A stretch of 64,000 nucleotides of DNA from an uncultured Clostridia bacterium (GTDB lineage: Bacteria > Bacillota > Clostridia > Lachnospirales > Anaerotignaceae), in assembly GCA_910586765.1 (NCBI GenBank), contig CAJUJJ010000014.1, positions 1-64,000 of the forward strand, written 5' to 3'. Positions within the stretch are counted from its first letter, which is position 1. The number at the start of each line of letters is the position of its first letter. The notes beneath the pieces were generated by a model, which saw nothing but the letters and a program-made list of their open reading frames with translations, made no database searches and had not been told where the DNA came from. The position numbers and the translations under genes were made by a program. Below are positions 26,087-34,522 of the stretch, piece after piece.

Positions 26087-26371
26087 ATGAGTAGATCATT
26101 GAAAAAGGGACCATTTGCTGATGAGCATCTTTTAAAGAAAATTGATGCAATGAATGCTTCTGGAGAAAAGAGTGTTATAAAAACATGGTCTCGTCGTTCC
26201 ACAATATTTCCAGATATGATTGGACATACTATAGCAGTACATGATGGAAGAAAACATGTGCCAGTATATATTACAGAGGATATGGTAGGACATAAACTGG
26301 GAGAATTTGCGTTGACAAGAACATACAGAGGACACGGAAAAGACGCAGAAAAGAAATCAAAAGTTCGTTAA
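26087..26371 (+). CDS. rpsS: 30S ribosomal protein S19
   Basis: A 94-residue S19 of the 30S head. It has SRSLKKGPF at the N-terminus, TWSRRSTIFPDMIGHTIAV in the middle and GHKLGEFALTRTYRGH near the end. The ATG at 26087 follows AAAGGAGG. Confidence 0.98.
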   Translation: MSRSLKKGPFADEHLLKKIDAMNASGEKSVIKTWSRRSTIFPDMIGHTIAVHDGRKHVPVYITEDMVGHKLGEFALTRTYRGHGKDAEKKSKVR

Positions 26372-26400
26372 TTTATAGATAGTGGAAGGAGGTTTCGTTC

Positions 26401-26790
26401 ATGGCAAAGGGACATAGAAGCCAAATTAAAAAACAGAGAAATTTGGATAATAGAGAAAAAAGACCACACGCATCTGCTAAGTATGTTGGCATTCCAGCCA
26501 CAAAAGCGAAAATTGTATTAGACCAGATTAAAGGCAAAGATGTTGCCACAGCAGCGGCTTTATTGCAATATTCACCAAGATACGCAGCGGAGATTATTGC
26601 GAAAGTATTAAAATCAGCAGTAGCCAATGCAGAAAATAATTTGGGTATGGATATTAGCAAATTATATGTTGAAGAAGTAAGTGCAGACCAAGGACCAACA
26701 ATGAAAAGAATTCGTCCAAGAGCACAAGGTAGAGCATATAGAATATTGAAAAGATCAAGTCATATATCCATAATCCTCAATGAGAGATAA
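26401..26790 (+). CDS. rplV: 50S ribosomal protein L22
   Basis: A 129-residue L22 whose beta-hairpin lines the exit tunnel. RPHASAKYVGIPATKAKIVL near residues 21-40 and GPTMKRIRPRAQGRAYRIL near 98-116 are conserved. The N-terminal MAKGHRSQIKKQRN extension is characteristic of Lachnospiraceae-type L22 (from memory). The ATG at 26401 is preceded by GGAAGGAGG. Confidence 0.97.
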   Translation: MAKGHRSQIKKQRNLDNREKRPHASAKYVGIPATKAKIVLDQIKGKDVATAAALLQYSPRYAAEIIAKVLKSAVANAENNLGMDISKLYVEEVSADQGPTMKRIRPRAQGRAYRILKRSSHISIILNER

Positions 26791-26801
26791 GGAGGTTAAT
26801 G

Positions 26802-27461
26802 ATGGGACAGAAAGTAAATCCACATGGATTAAGAGTTGGAATTATAAAAGACTGGGATACAAAGTGGTATGCTGAAAAAGAGTTTGCAAACTACTTGGTA
26901 GAAGATGTTAAAATTAGAAAATTCATTAAAAAGAGATTATATTCATCAGGCATTTCAAAAATTGCGATTGAGAGAACAGCGGAAAGAATGAAAATCACTG
27001 TTTTCACAGCAAAACCAGGTATTGTAATTGGTAGAAATGGCCAAGCGATAGAAGAATTAAAAGGTCAAGTACAAAAATTGACAAAACATAAAGTAGCAAT
27101 TAATATTGAAGAAATCAAAAGACCAGAATTAGACGCACAACTTGTAGCAGAAAACATTGCACAACAGTTGGAAAACCGTGTAACATTCCGTAGAGCAATG
27201 AAACAAGCTATGGGTAGAACAATGAAATTTGGAGCAAAAGGTATTAAAACAGCAGTTTCTGGACGTTTAGGCGGAGCAGATATGGCACGTGGAGAAAGCT
27301 ATCATGAAGGAACAATACCACTTCAAACATTGAGAGCAGATATTGATTATGGTTTTGCAGAAGCAGATACCACATATGGAAAATTAGGTGTAAAGGTTTG
27401 GATATATAAAGGAGAGGTACTTCCTGTAAAAGAAGCAAAGAAGGAAGGAGGCACTAGATAA
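26802..27461 (+). CDS. rpsC: 30S ribosomal protein S3
   Basis: A 219-residue S3 with the KH-type RNA-binding segment PGIVIGRNGQAIEELK near residue 67 and the C-terminal DIDYGFAEADTTYGKLGVKVW. It forms the mRNA entry side with S4 and S5. Two ATGs are adjacent (26799, 26802). The second is chosen because GGAGG ends six bases before it and family members begin MGQKVNP. Confidence 0.97.
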   Translation: MGQKVNPHGLRVGIIKDWDTKWYAEKEFANYLVEDVKIRKFIKKRLYSSGISKIAIERTAERMKITVFTAKPGIVIGRNGQAIEELKGQVQKLTKHKVAINIEEIKRPELDAQLVAENIAQQLENRVTFRRAMKQAMGRTMKFGAKGIKTAVSGRLGGADMARGESYHEGTIPLQTLRADIDYGFAEADTTYGKLGVKVWIYKGEVLPVKEAKKEGGTR

Positions 27462-27463
27462 TT

Positions 27464-27904
27464 ATGTTGATGCCTAAGAGAGTAAAAAGACGTAAACAAA
27501 TGAGAGGGCGTTTAAAAGGCAAAGCGATGAGAGGAAATAAAATCACATATGGTGATTATGGTATTCAAGCGTGTGAGCCAAGCTGGATAACATCAAACCA
27601 GATAGAGGCAGCCCGTATCGCTATGACAAGATATATAAAACGTGGTGGTAGTGTATGGATTAAAATATTCCCAGACAAACCAATCACAGCAAAACCTGCT
27701 GAAACTCGTATGGGTTCTGGTAAAGGTTCACCAGAATATTGGGTAGCAGTTGTAAAACCAGGTAGAATTATGTTTGAGATAGGTGGAGTTGCAGAGGAAA
27801 CAGCAAGAGAGGCGTTAAGACTTGCAATTCATAAACTGCCAATCAAATGTAAAATCGTTTCTCGTGCAGAGCAACAGGCGGAAATGGAAGGTGATCAGCA
27901 GTGA
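27464..27904 (+). CDS. rplP: 50S ribosomal protein L16
   Basis: A 146-residue L16 starting MLMPKRVKRRKQMRG as usual in Clostridia, with GNKITYGDYGIQACEPSWI and the KPAETRMGSGKGSPEYWVAV segment near the A-site. The ATG is two bases after the rpsC stop, and the end overlaps the rpmC start by four bases (GTGA). Confidence 0.98.
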   Translation: MLMPKRVKRRKQMRGRLKGKAMRGNKITYGDYGIQACEPSWITSNQIEAARIAMTRYIKRGGSVWIKIFPDKPITAKPAETRMGSGKGSPEYWVAVVKPGRIMFEIGGVAEETAREALRLAIHKLPIKCKIVSRAEQQAEMEGDQQ

Positions 27905-28110
27905 AAGCAAAAGGCTATGTTAATGAATTAGTTGGAAAAACAGCAGATGAATTAAAAAATGACCTTGTTTCTGCGAAAAAAGAATTGTTTAACCTGAGAT
28001 TTCAAAATGCAACAAACCAGTTGGACAATACTGCAAGAATTAAGGAAGTTCGTAAAAATATAGCAAGAATACAAACAGTTATTACACAGAAACAAAAAAC
28101 AGCTGAATAA
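27901..28110 (+). CDS. rpmC: 50S ribosomal protein L29
   Basis: A 69-residue helical L29 with KELFNLRFQNATNQLDNTARIKEVRKNIARI split across its two helices. It lies beside L23 at the tunnel exit. The start codon is GTG at 27901 inside the rplP stop, so translation is coupled to L16. Confidence 0.96.
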   Translation: MKAKGYVNELVGKTADELKNDLVSAKKELFNLRFQNATNQLDNTARIKEVRKNIARIQTVITQKQKTAE

Positions 28111-28140
28111 TCGTTGTGAAAGAGGAAAGGAGGCAACCTC

Positions 28141-28398
28141 GTGGAAGAAAGAAATCTTCGTAAAACAAGAATTGGAAAAGTAATCAGTGATAAAATGGAT
28201 AAAACCATAGTAGTAGCTGTAGAAGATAAAGTAAAACATCCATTATACGGTAAAATCGTAAATAGAACTTATAAACTCAAAGCACATGATGAAAAGAATG
28301 AATGTGGCATAGGTGACCGTGTAAAAGTAATGGAAACAAGACCATTGTCAAAAGATAAAAGATGGCGTCTTGTACAAATTATGGAAAAAGCAAAATAA
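28141..28398 (+). CDS. rpsQ: 30S ribosomal protein S17
   Basis: An 85-residue S17, an OB-fold 16S rRNA binder. ERNLRKTRIGKVISDKMDKT, VKHPLYGKIVNRTYKLKAHD and GDRVKVMETRPLSKDKRW are conserved. GTG start at 28141 behind AAAGGAGG. Confidence 0.97.
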   Translation: MEERNLRKTRIGKVISDKMDKTIVVAVEDKVKHPLYGKIVNRTYKLKAHDEKNECGIGDRVKVMETRPLSKDKRWRLVQIMEKAK

Positions 28399-28424
28399 AA
28401 ACTGTTACGGGAGGAGGCATTACT

Positions 28425-28793
28425 ATGGTTCAGCAAGAAACCAGATTAAAAGTAGCAGATAATTCAGGTGCAAAAGAACTTCTCTGTATCAGAGTGCTTG
28501 GAGGTTCTACAAGAAGATATGCAGGTGTTGGTGATATTATCGTAGCTTCTGTAAAAGATGCAACACCCGGCGGTGTTGTAAAAAAAGGCGATGTAGTAAA
28601 AGCAGTAGTAGTAAGAACAGTAAACTCTGTAGGTAGAGCAGATGGAAGCTATATAAAATTTGATGAAAACGCAGCTGTTATTATTAAAGATGATAAAAAT
28701 CCAAGAGGAACACGTATTTTTGGGCCTGTTGCAAGAGAACTGAGAGAAAAACAGTTTATGAAAATATTATCTTTAGCACCAGAAGTATTGTAA
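28425..28793 (+). CDS. rplN: 50S ribosomal protein L14
   Basis: A 122-residue L14, interface protein contacting S12 and helix 44. It has VQQETRLKVADNSGAKELLCI split at the N-terminus, TPGGVVKKGDVVKAVVVRT and the ending FMKILSLAPEVL. The start at 28425 is the family N-terminus and has GGGAGGAGG upstream. The frame is open a further 21 codons but without homology. Confidence 0.97.
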   Translation: MVQQETRLKVADNSGAKELLCIRVLGGSTRRYAGVGDIIVASVKDATPGGVVKKGDVVKAVVVRTVNSVGRADGSYIKFDENAAVIIKDDKNPRGTRIFGPVARELREKQFMKILSLAPEVL

Positions 28794-28808
28794 TAGGAGG
28801 TGTGTCAA

Positions 28809-29120
28809 GTGGCGAAAATGAAATTAAAAAGTGGCGATAAAGTAGTAGTAATTGCTGGAAAAGACAAAGGAAAGCAAGGAAAAATACTCAAAGTAGACCC
28901 CAAAAGTAATAGAGTCATTGTGGAAGGCGTAAATATGGTATCAAAGCACGTAAAACCAAATCCAATGAACCAACAGGGTGGTATTATCAAAAAAGAAAAC
29001 TATATTCACGCATCTAATGTGATGTATTTGCATAATGGCAAAGCAACAAGAATTGGAGCAATGATAAAAGATGGCAAAAAAGTAAGAATTGCAAAGAAAA
29101 CAGGAGAAATAATTGACTAA
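28809..29120 (+). CDS. rplX: 50S ribosomal protein L24
   Basis: A 103-residue L24 with a KOW motif (KLKSGDKVVVIAGKDKGKQG). It initiates 50S assembly. GTG at 28809 is chosen because GGAGG ends eight bases upstream and it gives the family start MAKMKLKSGD. A GTG three codons earlier lies inside the ribosome binding site. Confidence 0.96.
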   Translation: MAKMKLKSGDKVVVIAGKDKGKQGKILKVDPKSNRVIVEGVNMVSKHVKPNPMNQQGGIIKKENYIHASNVMYLHNGKATRIGAMIKDGKKVRIAKKTGEIID

Positions 29121-29142
29121 TTTGTGAAAGGAGGGAAATCGC

Positions 29143-29682
29143 TTGAGTAGATTAAGAGATTTTTATAATAATGAAATTATACCAGAAATGACTAAGAAAT
29201 TTTCTTATAAAAATAAATTAGCAGTACCAAAAATTGAAAAAATCATTATCAATATGGGTGTTGGTGAAGCAAAAGATAATGCAAAAGTATTAGATGGAGC
29301 AGTAAAAGATTTAACAATAATATCTGGGCAAAAACCAATTATAACAAAAGCAAAAAAATCTGTTGCAGCATTTAAACTTCGTGAAGGTATGGCAATCGGT
29401 TGTAAGGTAACATTAAGAGGGAATAGAATGTATGAATTTGCAGATAGATTGATAAACATTGCATTACCTCGTGTACGTGACTTTCATGGTGTAAAGGCAA
29501 ATTCATTTGATGGACGTGGAAACTATACAATGGGTATTAAAGAACAGTTAATCTTCCCTGAAATTGAATATGATAAAGTAGATAAAATAAGAGGCATGGA
29601 TATAGTATTTGTTACAACTGCAAAAACAGACGAAGAAGCAAGAGAATTATTAAGATTATTCGGAATGCCATTCGCAAAATAA
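29143..29682 (+). CDS. rplE: 50S ribosomal protein L5
   Basis: A 179-residue L5, a 5S rRNA binder. SRLRDFYNNEIIPEM at the N-terminus, PKIEKIIINMGVGEAK, AVAAFKLREG-type and GLGNYTMGIKEQLIFPEI-type segments are present. The start codon is TTG at 29143, seven bases after AAAGGAGGG. The next Met is inside the conserved domain, so TTG is firmly supported. Confidence 0.96.
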   Translation: MSRLRDFYNNEIIPEMTKKFSYKNKLAVPKIEKIIINMGVGEAKDNAKVLDGAVKDLTIISGQKPIITKAKKSVAAFKLREGMAIGCKVTLRGNRMYEFADRLINIALPRVRDFHGVKANSFDGRGNYTMGIKEQLIFPEIEYDKVDKIRGMDIVFVTTAKTDEEARELLRLFGMPFAK

Positions 29683-29697
29683 TAGGGAGGGACAAAA

Positions 29698-29883
29698 ATG
29701 GCTAAAAAATCAATGGTCGTAAAGCAACAGAGAAAACCAAAGTTTTCCACAAGAGCATATACACGTTGTAGAGTTTGCGGTAGACCTCATGCTGTATTAA
29801 AAAAATTTGGAATTTGCCGTATTTGCTTCCGTGAATTAGCATATAAGGGACAAATTCCAGGTGTCAAGAAAGCAAGCTGGTAA
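29698..29883 (+). CDS. rpsZ: 30S ribosomal protein S14, zinc type
   Basis: A 61-residue short S14 with four zinc ligands C24, C27, C40 and C43. It ends in the universal GQIPGVKKASW. The zinc-containing (C+) form is usual in Clostridia, where alternate zinc-free paralogs may replace it under zinc starvation, but none is seen here. The ATG follows GGGAGGGAC. Confidence 0.98.
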   Translation: MAKKSMVVKQQRKPKFSTRAYTRCRVCGRPHAVLKKFGICRICFRELAYKGQIPGVKKASW

Positions 29884-29902
29884 AGGGAAAGGAGGATTTC
29901 AT

Positions 29903-30304
29903 ATGTCAATGAGCGACCCAATCGCAGATATGCTTACAAGAATAAGAAATGGTAACACAGCAAAGCACGATACAGTAGATGTACCTTCTTCAAAAATGAA
30001 GAAAGCGATTGCTGATATATTAACAACAGAAGGATATATTAAAGGTTATGAAGTGATAGAAGATGGTGTAAAAGCAACAATTCGTATCACATTAAAATAT
30101 GGAAAAGATAAAAATGAAAAAGTCATTACAGGTTTGAAAAGAATTTCAAAACCAGGATTAAGAGTATTTGCTGGCAAAGAGGAATTACCAAGAGTGTTAG
30201 GTGGACTTGGCACAGCAATCATATCAACAAGTAAGGGATTAATGACAGATAAGCAAGCAAGAAATGCAGGCATAGGCGGCGAAGTAATTGCTTTTATTTG
30301 GTAA
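29903..30304 (+). CDS. rpsH: 30S ribosomal protein S8
   Basis: A 133-residue S8 that binds 16S helix 21 and represses the spc operon in some bacteria. It has SDPIADMLTRIRNGN at the N-terminus, LKRISKPGLRVFAGKEELP and the C-terminal GLMTDKQARNAGIGGEVIAFIW. ATG 29903 is chosen for the well-spaced AAAGGAGG. The frame continues upstream through the rpsZ end without homology. Confidence 0.97.
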   Translation: MSMSDPIADMLTRIRNGNTAKHDTVDVPSSKMKKAIADILTTEGYIKGYEVIEDGVKATIRITLKYGKDKNEKVITGLKRISKPGLRVFAGKEELPRVLGGLGTAIISTSKGLMTDKQARNAGIGGEVIAFIW

Positions 30305-30327
30305 TAAGAAGATAGGAGGTGCAGACC

Positions 30328-30870
30328 ATGTCACGAATTGGTAAATTACCTATTGATATTCCAGCAGGAGTGGAAGTAAAAATTGGTGAAGGAAACCACA
30401 TTACAGTGAAAGGGCCAAAGGGAACTTTGGAACGAAAATTAGCTGATGACATGAACATCGCAGTAGAGAATGGACAAATCACAGTAGCAAGACCAAGTGA
30501 TTTGAAGAAACATAGAGCATTACATGGATTAACAAGAACATTGATATTCAATATGGTTGTTGGAGTAACAAAAGGATATGAAAAAGTGCTTGAAATCAAT
30601 GGTGTAGGTTATAGAGCAGCAAAATCCGGTAAAAAATTAACATTAACATTAGGATATTCTCATCCAGTAGAAATGATAGACCCAGAAGGCATTGAAACAG
30701 TGTTGGAAGGACAAAATAAAATTACTGTAAAAGGGATTGACAAAGAGAAAGTCGGACAATTTGCAGCAGAAATCAGAACAAAAAGACCACCTGAACCATA
30801 CAAGGGCAAAGGGATTAAATATGCTGATGAGCATATCAGAAGAAAAGTTGGTAAGACCGGTAAGAAATAA
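30328..30870 (+). CDS. rplF: 50S ribosomal protein L6
   Basis: A 180-residue L6, two related domains near the sarcin-ricin loop. SRIGKLPIDIPAGVEV starts it, and the C-terminal domain ends in RPPEPYKGKGIKYADEHIRR. The start ATG 30328 lies eight bases after GGAGG. It is followed by a 119-bp gap before rplR, longer than neighbouring gaps. Confidence 0.97.
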   Translation: MSRIGKLPIDIPAGVEVKIGEGNHITVKGPKGTLERKLADDMNIAVENGQITVARPSDLKKHRALHGLTRTLIFNMVVGVTKGYEKVLEINGVGYRAAKSGKKLTLTLGYSHPVEMIDPEGIETVLEGQNKITVKGIDKEKVGQFAAEIRTKRPPEPYKGKGIKYADEHIRRKVGKTGKK

Positions 30871-30915
30871 TGTAATAAATTGTTTATATCGGAAAGTGAC
30901 TAATTTAGAAGCTGA

Positions 30916-30961
30916 CAAAGTCAAAAAATGTTTAAAAGTAATCTTTTATCATGTGACTTTG
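30916..30961 (+). repeat. Inverted repeat in the rplF-rplR spacer
   Basis: CAAAGTCA (30916-30923) and TGACTTTG (30954-30961) are exact complements, with AAAAG/CTTTT able to pair inside. There is no T run. The 119-bp spacer otherwise holds no gene. Confidence 0.55.
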
Positions 30962-30989
30962 TGGAGTAGTAAAAAAGGAGTGGAGCTAA

Positions 30990-31358
30990 ATGATTAATAA
31001 GCCATCACGTGTAGCTGCCCGTGTAAAACGTCATTATAGAATTCGTAATAAAGTAAACGGTACAGCACAACAACCAAGACTGGCTGTATTTCGTTCAAAT
31101 AAACATATCTATGCACAAATTATAGATGACGTAGCACAAAACACACTTTGTGCAGCATCTACAATGGAAGCGGATATTGCAAGTAAAGTAGAGCATACTT
31201 CTACAGTAGAAGCTGCAAAAGTTGTAGGAGAAGCAATTGCAAAAAAAGCAATAGATAAAGGGATAAAAGAAGTTGTATTTGATAGAGGCGGATTTATATA
31301 TCATGGAAAAATTCAAGCATTGGCTGATGCAGCGAGAGAAGCCGGCTTACAATTCTAA
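30990..31358 (+). CDS. rplR: 50S ribosomal protein L18
   Basis: A 122-residue L18 that binds 5S rRNA with L5. RVKRHYRIRNKVNGTAQQPR, AVFRSNKHIYAQIIDD and the C-terminal FDRGGFIYHGKIQALADAAR are conserved. The ATG at 30990 follows AAGGAGTGGAG. Confidence 0.97.
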   Translation: MINKPSRVAARVKRHYRIRNKVNGTAQQPRLAVFRSNKHIYAQIIDDVAQNTLCAASTMEADIASKVEHTSTVEAAKVVGEAIAKKAIDKGIKEVVFDRGGFIYHGKIQALADAAREAGLQF

Positions 31359-31376
31359 GACAAGGAGGAAAACAAA

Positions 31377-31880
31377 TTGAAAAGAATTGACCCAAGTACA
31401 TTAGATCTTCAAGATAAAGTCGTTACAATCAACCGTGTAACAAAGGTTGTAAAAGGCGGACGTACTTTTAGATTTGCTGCATTGGTTGTAGTAGGCGATG
31501 GTAACGGACACGTTGGTTGCGGACTAGGCAAAGCAGCAGAAATTCCAGATGCCATACGTAAAGGCAAAGAAGATGCGATGAAAAATATTGTAACAGTGGC
31601 AAGAAATGAAGTAGATAGTATATATCATGGAACAACAGGAAAATTTGGCAGTGCAAGTGTGTTGCTGATGCCAGCAGCAGAAGGTACTGGTATTATTGCA
31701 GGAGGCCCTGCACGTGCCGTGTTGGAATTAGCAGGTATTCGTAATATCAGAACAAAGTCATTAGGTTCTAATAACAAACGTAATGTTGTTAGTGCAACGA
31801 TTGAAGGTTTATCCAGAGTAACAACACCAGAAGCTGTTGCAAAACTGCGTGGCGTAACAGTAGAAGAACTCTTGAGCTAA
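31377..31880 (+). CDS. rpsE: 30S ribosomal protein S5
   Basis: A 167-residue S5 involved in decoding fidelity. DKVVTINRVTKVVKGGR near residue 13, GHVGCGLGKAAEIPDAIRK and GTGIIAGGPARAVLELAGI are conserved. The start codon is TTG at 31377, behind AAGGAGGAAAAC. Confidence 0.97.
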   Translation: MKRIDPSTLDLQDKVVTINRVTKVVKGGRTFRFAALVVVGDGNGHVGCGLGKAAEIPDAIRKGKEDAMKNIVTVARNEVDSIYHGTTGKFGSASVLLMPAAEGTGIIAGGPARAVLELAGIRNIRTKSLGSNNKRNVVSATIEGLSRVTTPEAVAKLRGVTVEELLS

Positions 31881-31893
31881 GGAGGAATGAACG

Positions 31894-32073
31894 GTGGCGG
31901 AAATTAAAATCACATTAGTGAAATCAACAATCGGAGCAATCCCAAAACATAAAAAAACAGTGCAAGCTTTGGGTTTGAGAAAACTCCATAGTAGTAAAAT
32001 CCATCAAGACAATGTGGCAATTCGTGGAATGGTAAAACAAGTAAGTCACCTTGTAAAAGTGGAAGAAATTTAA
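31894..32073 (+). CDS. rpmD: 50S ribosomal protein L30
   Basis: A 59-residue L30. It reads AEIKITLVKSTIGAIPKHKK, followed by ALGLRKLHSSKIHQDN and GMVKQVSHLVKVEEI. The start is GTG at 31894, behind AAGGAGG. It lies between S5 and L15 as usual. Confidence 0.97.
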   Translation: MAEIKITLVKSTIGAIPKHKKTVQALGLRKLHSSKIHQDNVAIRGMVKQVSHLVKVEEI

Positions 32074-32100
32074 TGGAAAAAGAATGAAGGAGGTGCCGAA

Positions 32101-32544
32101 ATGAACTTAAGCGAATTAAAATCCGCAGAAGGCTCCAGAAAAAGTAATTGGAGAAAAGGTAGAGGTCATGCTTCAGGCAATGGAAAGACAGCGGGCAGAG
32201 GTCATAAAGGACAAGGAGCACGTTCTGGTTCTGGTGGAAAGACAGGATTTGAAGGTGGACAAATGCCTTTGTATAGAAGGCTTCCAAAAAGAGGTTTTAA
32301 ATGTAGAAATTCAAAAGAAATCGTAACAGTAAATGTAGGTTTATTAAATGAAAGATTTGAAAGTGATGCAGTAATTGATATAGATGCTTTAAAAGCTGTT
32401 GGTTTAATCAGCAATCCAAAAGATGGTGTAAAAATTCTTGGCGTTGGGGAGCTTGATAAAAAGCTTACAATTAAAGTACAGCAGTTTAGTAAATCTGCCG
32501 TAGAAAAAATTGAAGCTGCCGGCGGAAAAGCAGAGGTGATTTGA
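32101..32544 (+). CDS. rplO: 50S ribosomal protein L15
   Basis: A 147-residue L15, a late assembly protein. The Gly-rich basic N-terminal half (NWRKGRGHASGNGKTAGRGH, GQGARSGSGGKTGFEGGQMP) and LPKRGFKCRN follow the family, and the C-terminal half is compact. The ATG follows AAGGAGGTGCC. The stop is adjacent to the secY start. Confidence 0.97.
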   Translation: MNLSELKSAEGSRKSNWRKGRGHASGNGKTAGRGHKGQGARSGSGGKTGFEGGQMPLYRRLPKRGFKCRNSKEIVTVNVGLLNERFESDAVIDIDALKAVGLISNPKDGVKILGVGELDKKLTIKVQQFSKSAVEKIEAAGGKAEVI

Positions 32545-32545
32545 G

Positions 32546-33811
32546 TTGTTTAACGTTTTCATCAACGCTTGGAAAGTAAAAGAAATCCGCAATAAAATAC
32601 TTTATACATTGATGATATTTGCAATAGTAAGACTAGGTACAATCATTGCGATACCAGGAATTGATGTAGTAGGAGTGAAACAAGCACAGCAAGCAGCAGG
32701 CATAGGAACACTTTATAGTATGATTGCAGGTGGAGCAAATTCACAGTGGTCAATATTTGCAATGGGTATTGGACCATATATTACATCATCTATCATCATG
32801 CAGTTATTGACGATTGCCATACCAAAATTGGAGCAAATGTCAAAAGAGGGAGAAGAAGGACGAAAAAAAGTACAATCTTATAGCAGATATTTAACAGTTG
32901 TACTTGCATTATTACAGGGACTTGGTGTAACATATAGCTATAGAGGTTTGTTTGTAGCAGATAGTATGTTGTTGTATGTTAGTTCTGTAGCAACATTAAT
33001 TGCTGGTTCTACATTTATTATGTGGTTAGCAGAACAAATTTCAGCCAAAGGCATAGGAAATGGTTCTTCTATGGTAATCTTTATTAACATTGTTTCTAGT
33101 TTACCTATGGCAGCAAAGAGTATGTATGATATGGCAGCAGGTTCTGGCACAAAAGGAATAGCAACAGTAGCTGGTATACTTGTAGTGCTTTTAATCGTAT
33201 TGGTATTTATTGTATATCTGAATGATGGAGAGAGAAGATTACCAGTGCAATATTCTGCTAAAATGGCAGGAAGGAAACAAGTTGGCGGAAGAAGTACATT
33301 TATGCCAATTAAAGTGAATACTTCTGGTGTAATTTCTATTATTTTTGCGATTTCTTTGTTACAGTTTCCAGAACAAATTGGTCAATTTATACCAAATAAA
33401 GGTGAAACGTTTACAAAGATAATCGAAACGCTTCGAATGACAAATCCAATCGGTGCGTGTTTATATGTAGTGCTGATAATCATTTTCACATATTTTTATA
33501 CTTCTATTGTGATAAATCCAAATCAGATTGCAGTAAACATGAAAAAAAGCGGTGGATTTATTCCAGGAATTAGACCAGGACAGCCAACAAGTGATTATAT
33601 TACAAGGGTAGTAAGCCGTATTACATTAGTAGGAGCGATATGCTATGCAATATTAGCAATGGCACCAGTAGTAATGCAGTGGATATTTAAAGTAAATGTT
33701 GGTTTTGGTGGTACAACATTAATCATCGTAGTTGGTGTTGCTTTAGATATTGTAAAAGCTTTAGAGTCCCAGTTGCTTATGCGACATTATAAAGGATTTT
33801 TGGGACATTAA
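32546..33811 (+). CDS. secY: Protein translocase subunit SecY
   Basis: A 421-residue channel of the Sec translocase with about ten membrane helices. Features include a cytoplasmic N-terminus INAWKVKEIRNKI, the plug-region GIDVVGV, GIGPYITSSIIMQLL, ISAKGIGNGSSMVIF and the pore-ring region. The C-terminal cytoplasmic loop has GGFIPGIRPG. It has a TTG start at 32546, one base after the rplO stop, so it is probably translated by coupling. With SecE and SecG (not here), it exports the secreted proteins of this window. Confidence 0.96.
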   Translation: MFNVFINAWKVKEIRNKILYTLMIFAIVRLGTIIAIPGIDVVGVKQAQQAAGIGTLYSMIAGGANSQWSIFAMGIGPYITSSIIMQLLTIAIPKLEQMSKEGEEGRKKVQSYSRYLTVVLALLQGLGVTYSYRGLFVADSMLLYVSSVATLIAGSTFIMWLAEQISAKGIGNGSSMVIFINIVSSLPMAAKSMYDMAAGSGTKGIATVAGILVVLLIVLVFIVYLNDGERRLPVQYSAKMAGRKQVGGRSTFMPIKVNTSGVISIIFAISLLQFPEQIGQFIPNKGETFTKIIETLRMTNPIGACLYVVLIIIFTYFYTSIVINPNQIAVNMKKSGGFIPGIRPGQPTSDYITRVVSRITLVGAICYAILAMAPVVMQWIFKVNVGFGGTTLIIVVGVALDIVKALESQLLMRHYKGFLGH

Positions 33812-33818
33812 TGTTTTG

Positions 33819-33851
33819 ACCTTTTGGAAATGCCTTGCATTTCTGAAAGGT
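33819..33851 (+). promoter_or_regulatory. Hairpin in the secY-adk spacer
   Basis: ACCTTT, TG, GAAATG, loop CCTTG, CATTTC, TG, AAAGGT: two perfect 6-bp helices with a symmetric internal loop. No T run follows, so it is probably a processing or stability element, not a terminator. Confidence 0.6.
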
Positions 33852-33889
33852 TGTATAGTAGGAAGAAGTAGAGAGGAGAGAAAAGCCGT

Positions 33890-34519
33890 ATGAAATTAGT
33901 ACTAATAGGTGCACCTGCAGCAGGAAAAGGAACACAAGCAAGAAAATTGATAGACCGCTTTCAGTTGGCATATATTTCAACAGGTGATATGCTTAGAGAA
34001 GAAGTAAGCCGTGGAACCGAATTAGGAAATAAAGCAAAAAGCATTATGGCTAGTGGTGGTTTGGTATCAGATGAACTAATTATTGCTATAGTAAAAGAAA
34101 GAATAAAACAAGATGACTGCAAAAATGGTTTTATATTAGACGGTTTTCCTCGTACCACAGTGCAGGCGGAAAAACTAGACGAAATGGTAAAATTAGATAA
34201 AGCAGTTTATATCAATGCACCAGATGACGTTATGCTGGAAAGAATTACAGCAAGAGAGACTTGCCCAAAATGTGGAGCTTCTTATAATAAAATATCACTT
34301 CCACCTAAAAAAGCAGGTATTTGCGATGTATGTGGTGAAGGGCTGACACAAAGAAAAGATGATACATTGGAAGCAGGAAAAGCACGTCTTGCAACATTCC
34401 ATGAACAGTCTGAGCCATTGGTAGAATATTATAACAAACAAGGCATATTGTTTGAAGTAGATGGTATGCTAGGAGTGGAAGAAGTTTCTAAAGCAATTAT
34501 AGCAGAATTAGAGGCATGA
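33890..34519 (+). CDS. adk: Adenylate kinase
   Basis: A 209-residue enzyme for 2 ADP = ATP + AMP. P-loop GAPAAGKGTQA near residues 7-17, FILDGFPRTTVQAE near residue 81 and a zinc-type LID with CPKCG and CDVCG near 127-153 are seen. The long-LID zinc form is usual in Firmicutes. The ATG follows GAGGAGAG, and secY-adk-map order is standard. Confidence 0.98.
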   Translation: MKLVLIGAPAAGKGTQARKLIDRFQLAYISTGDMLREEVSRGTELGNKAKSIMASGGLVSDELIIAIVKERIKQDDCKNGFILDGFPRTTVQAEKLDEMVKLDKAVYINAPDDVMLERITARETCPKCGASYNKISLPPKKAGICDVCGEGLTQRKDDTLEAGKARLATFHEQSEPLVEYYNKQGILFEVDGMLGVEEVSKAIIAELEA

Positions 34520-34522
34520 AAA

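Noticed and set aside
30737..30997. Second frame through the end of rplF into the rplF-rplR spacer
   Set aside because: Basic low-complexity translation that overlaps rplF; no independent start site or homology.
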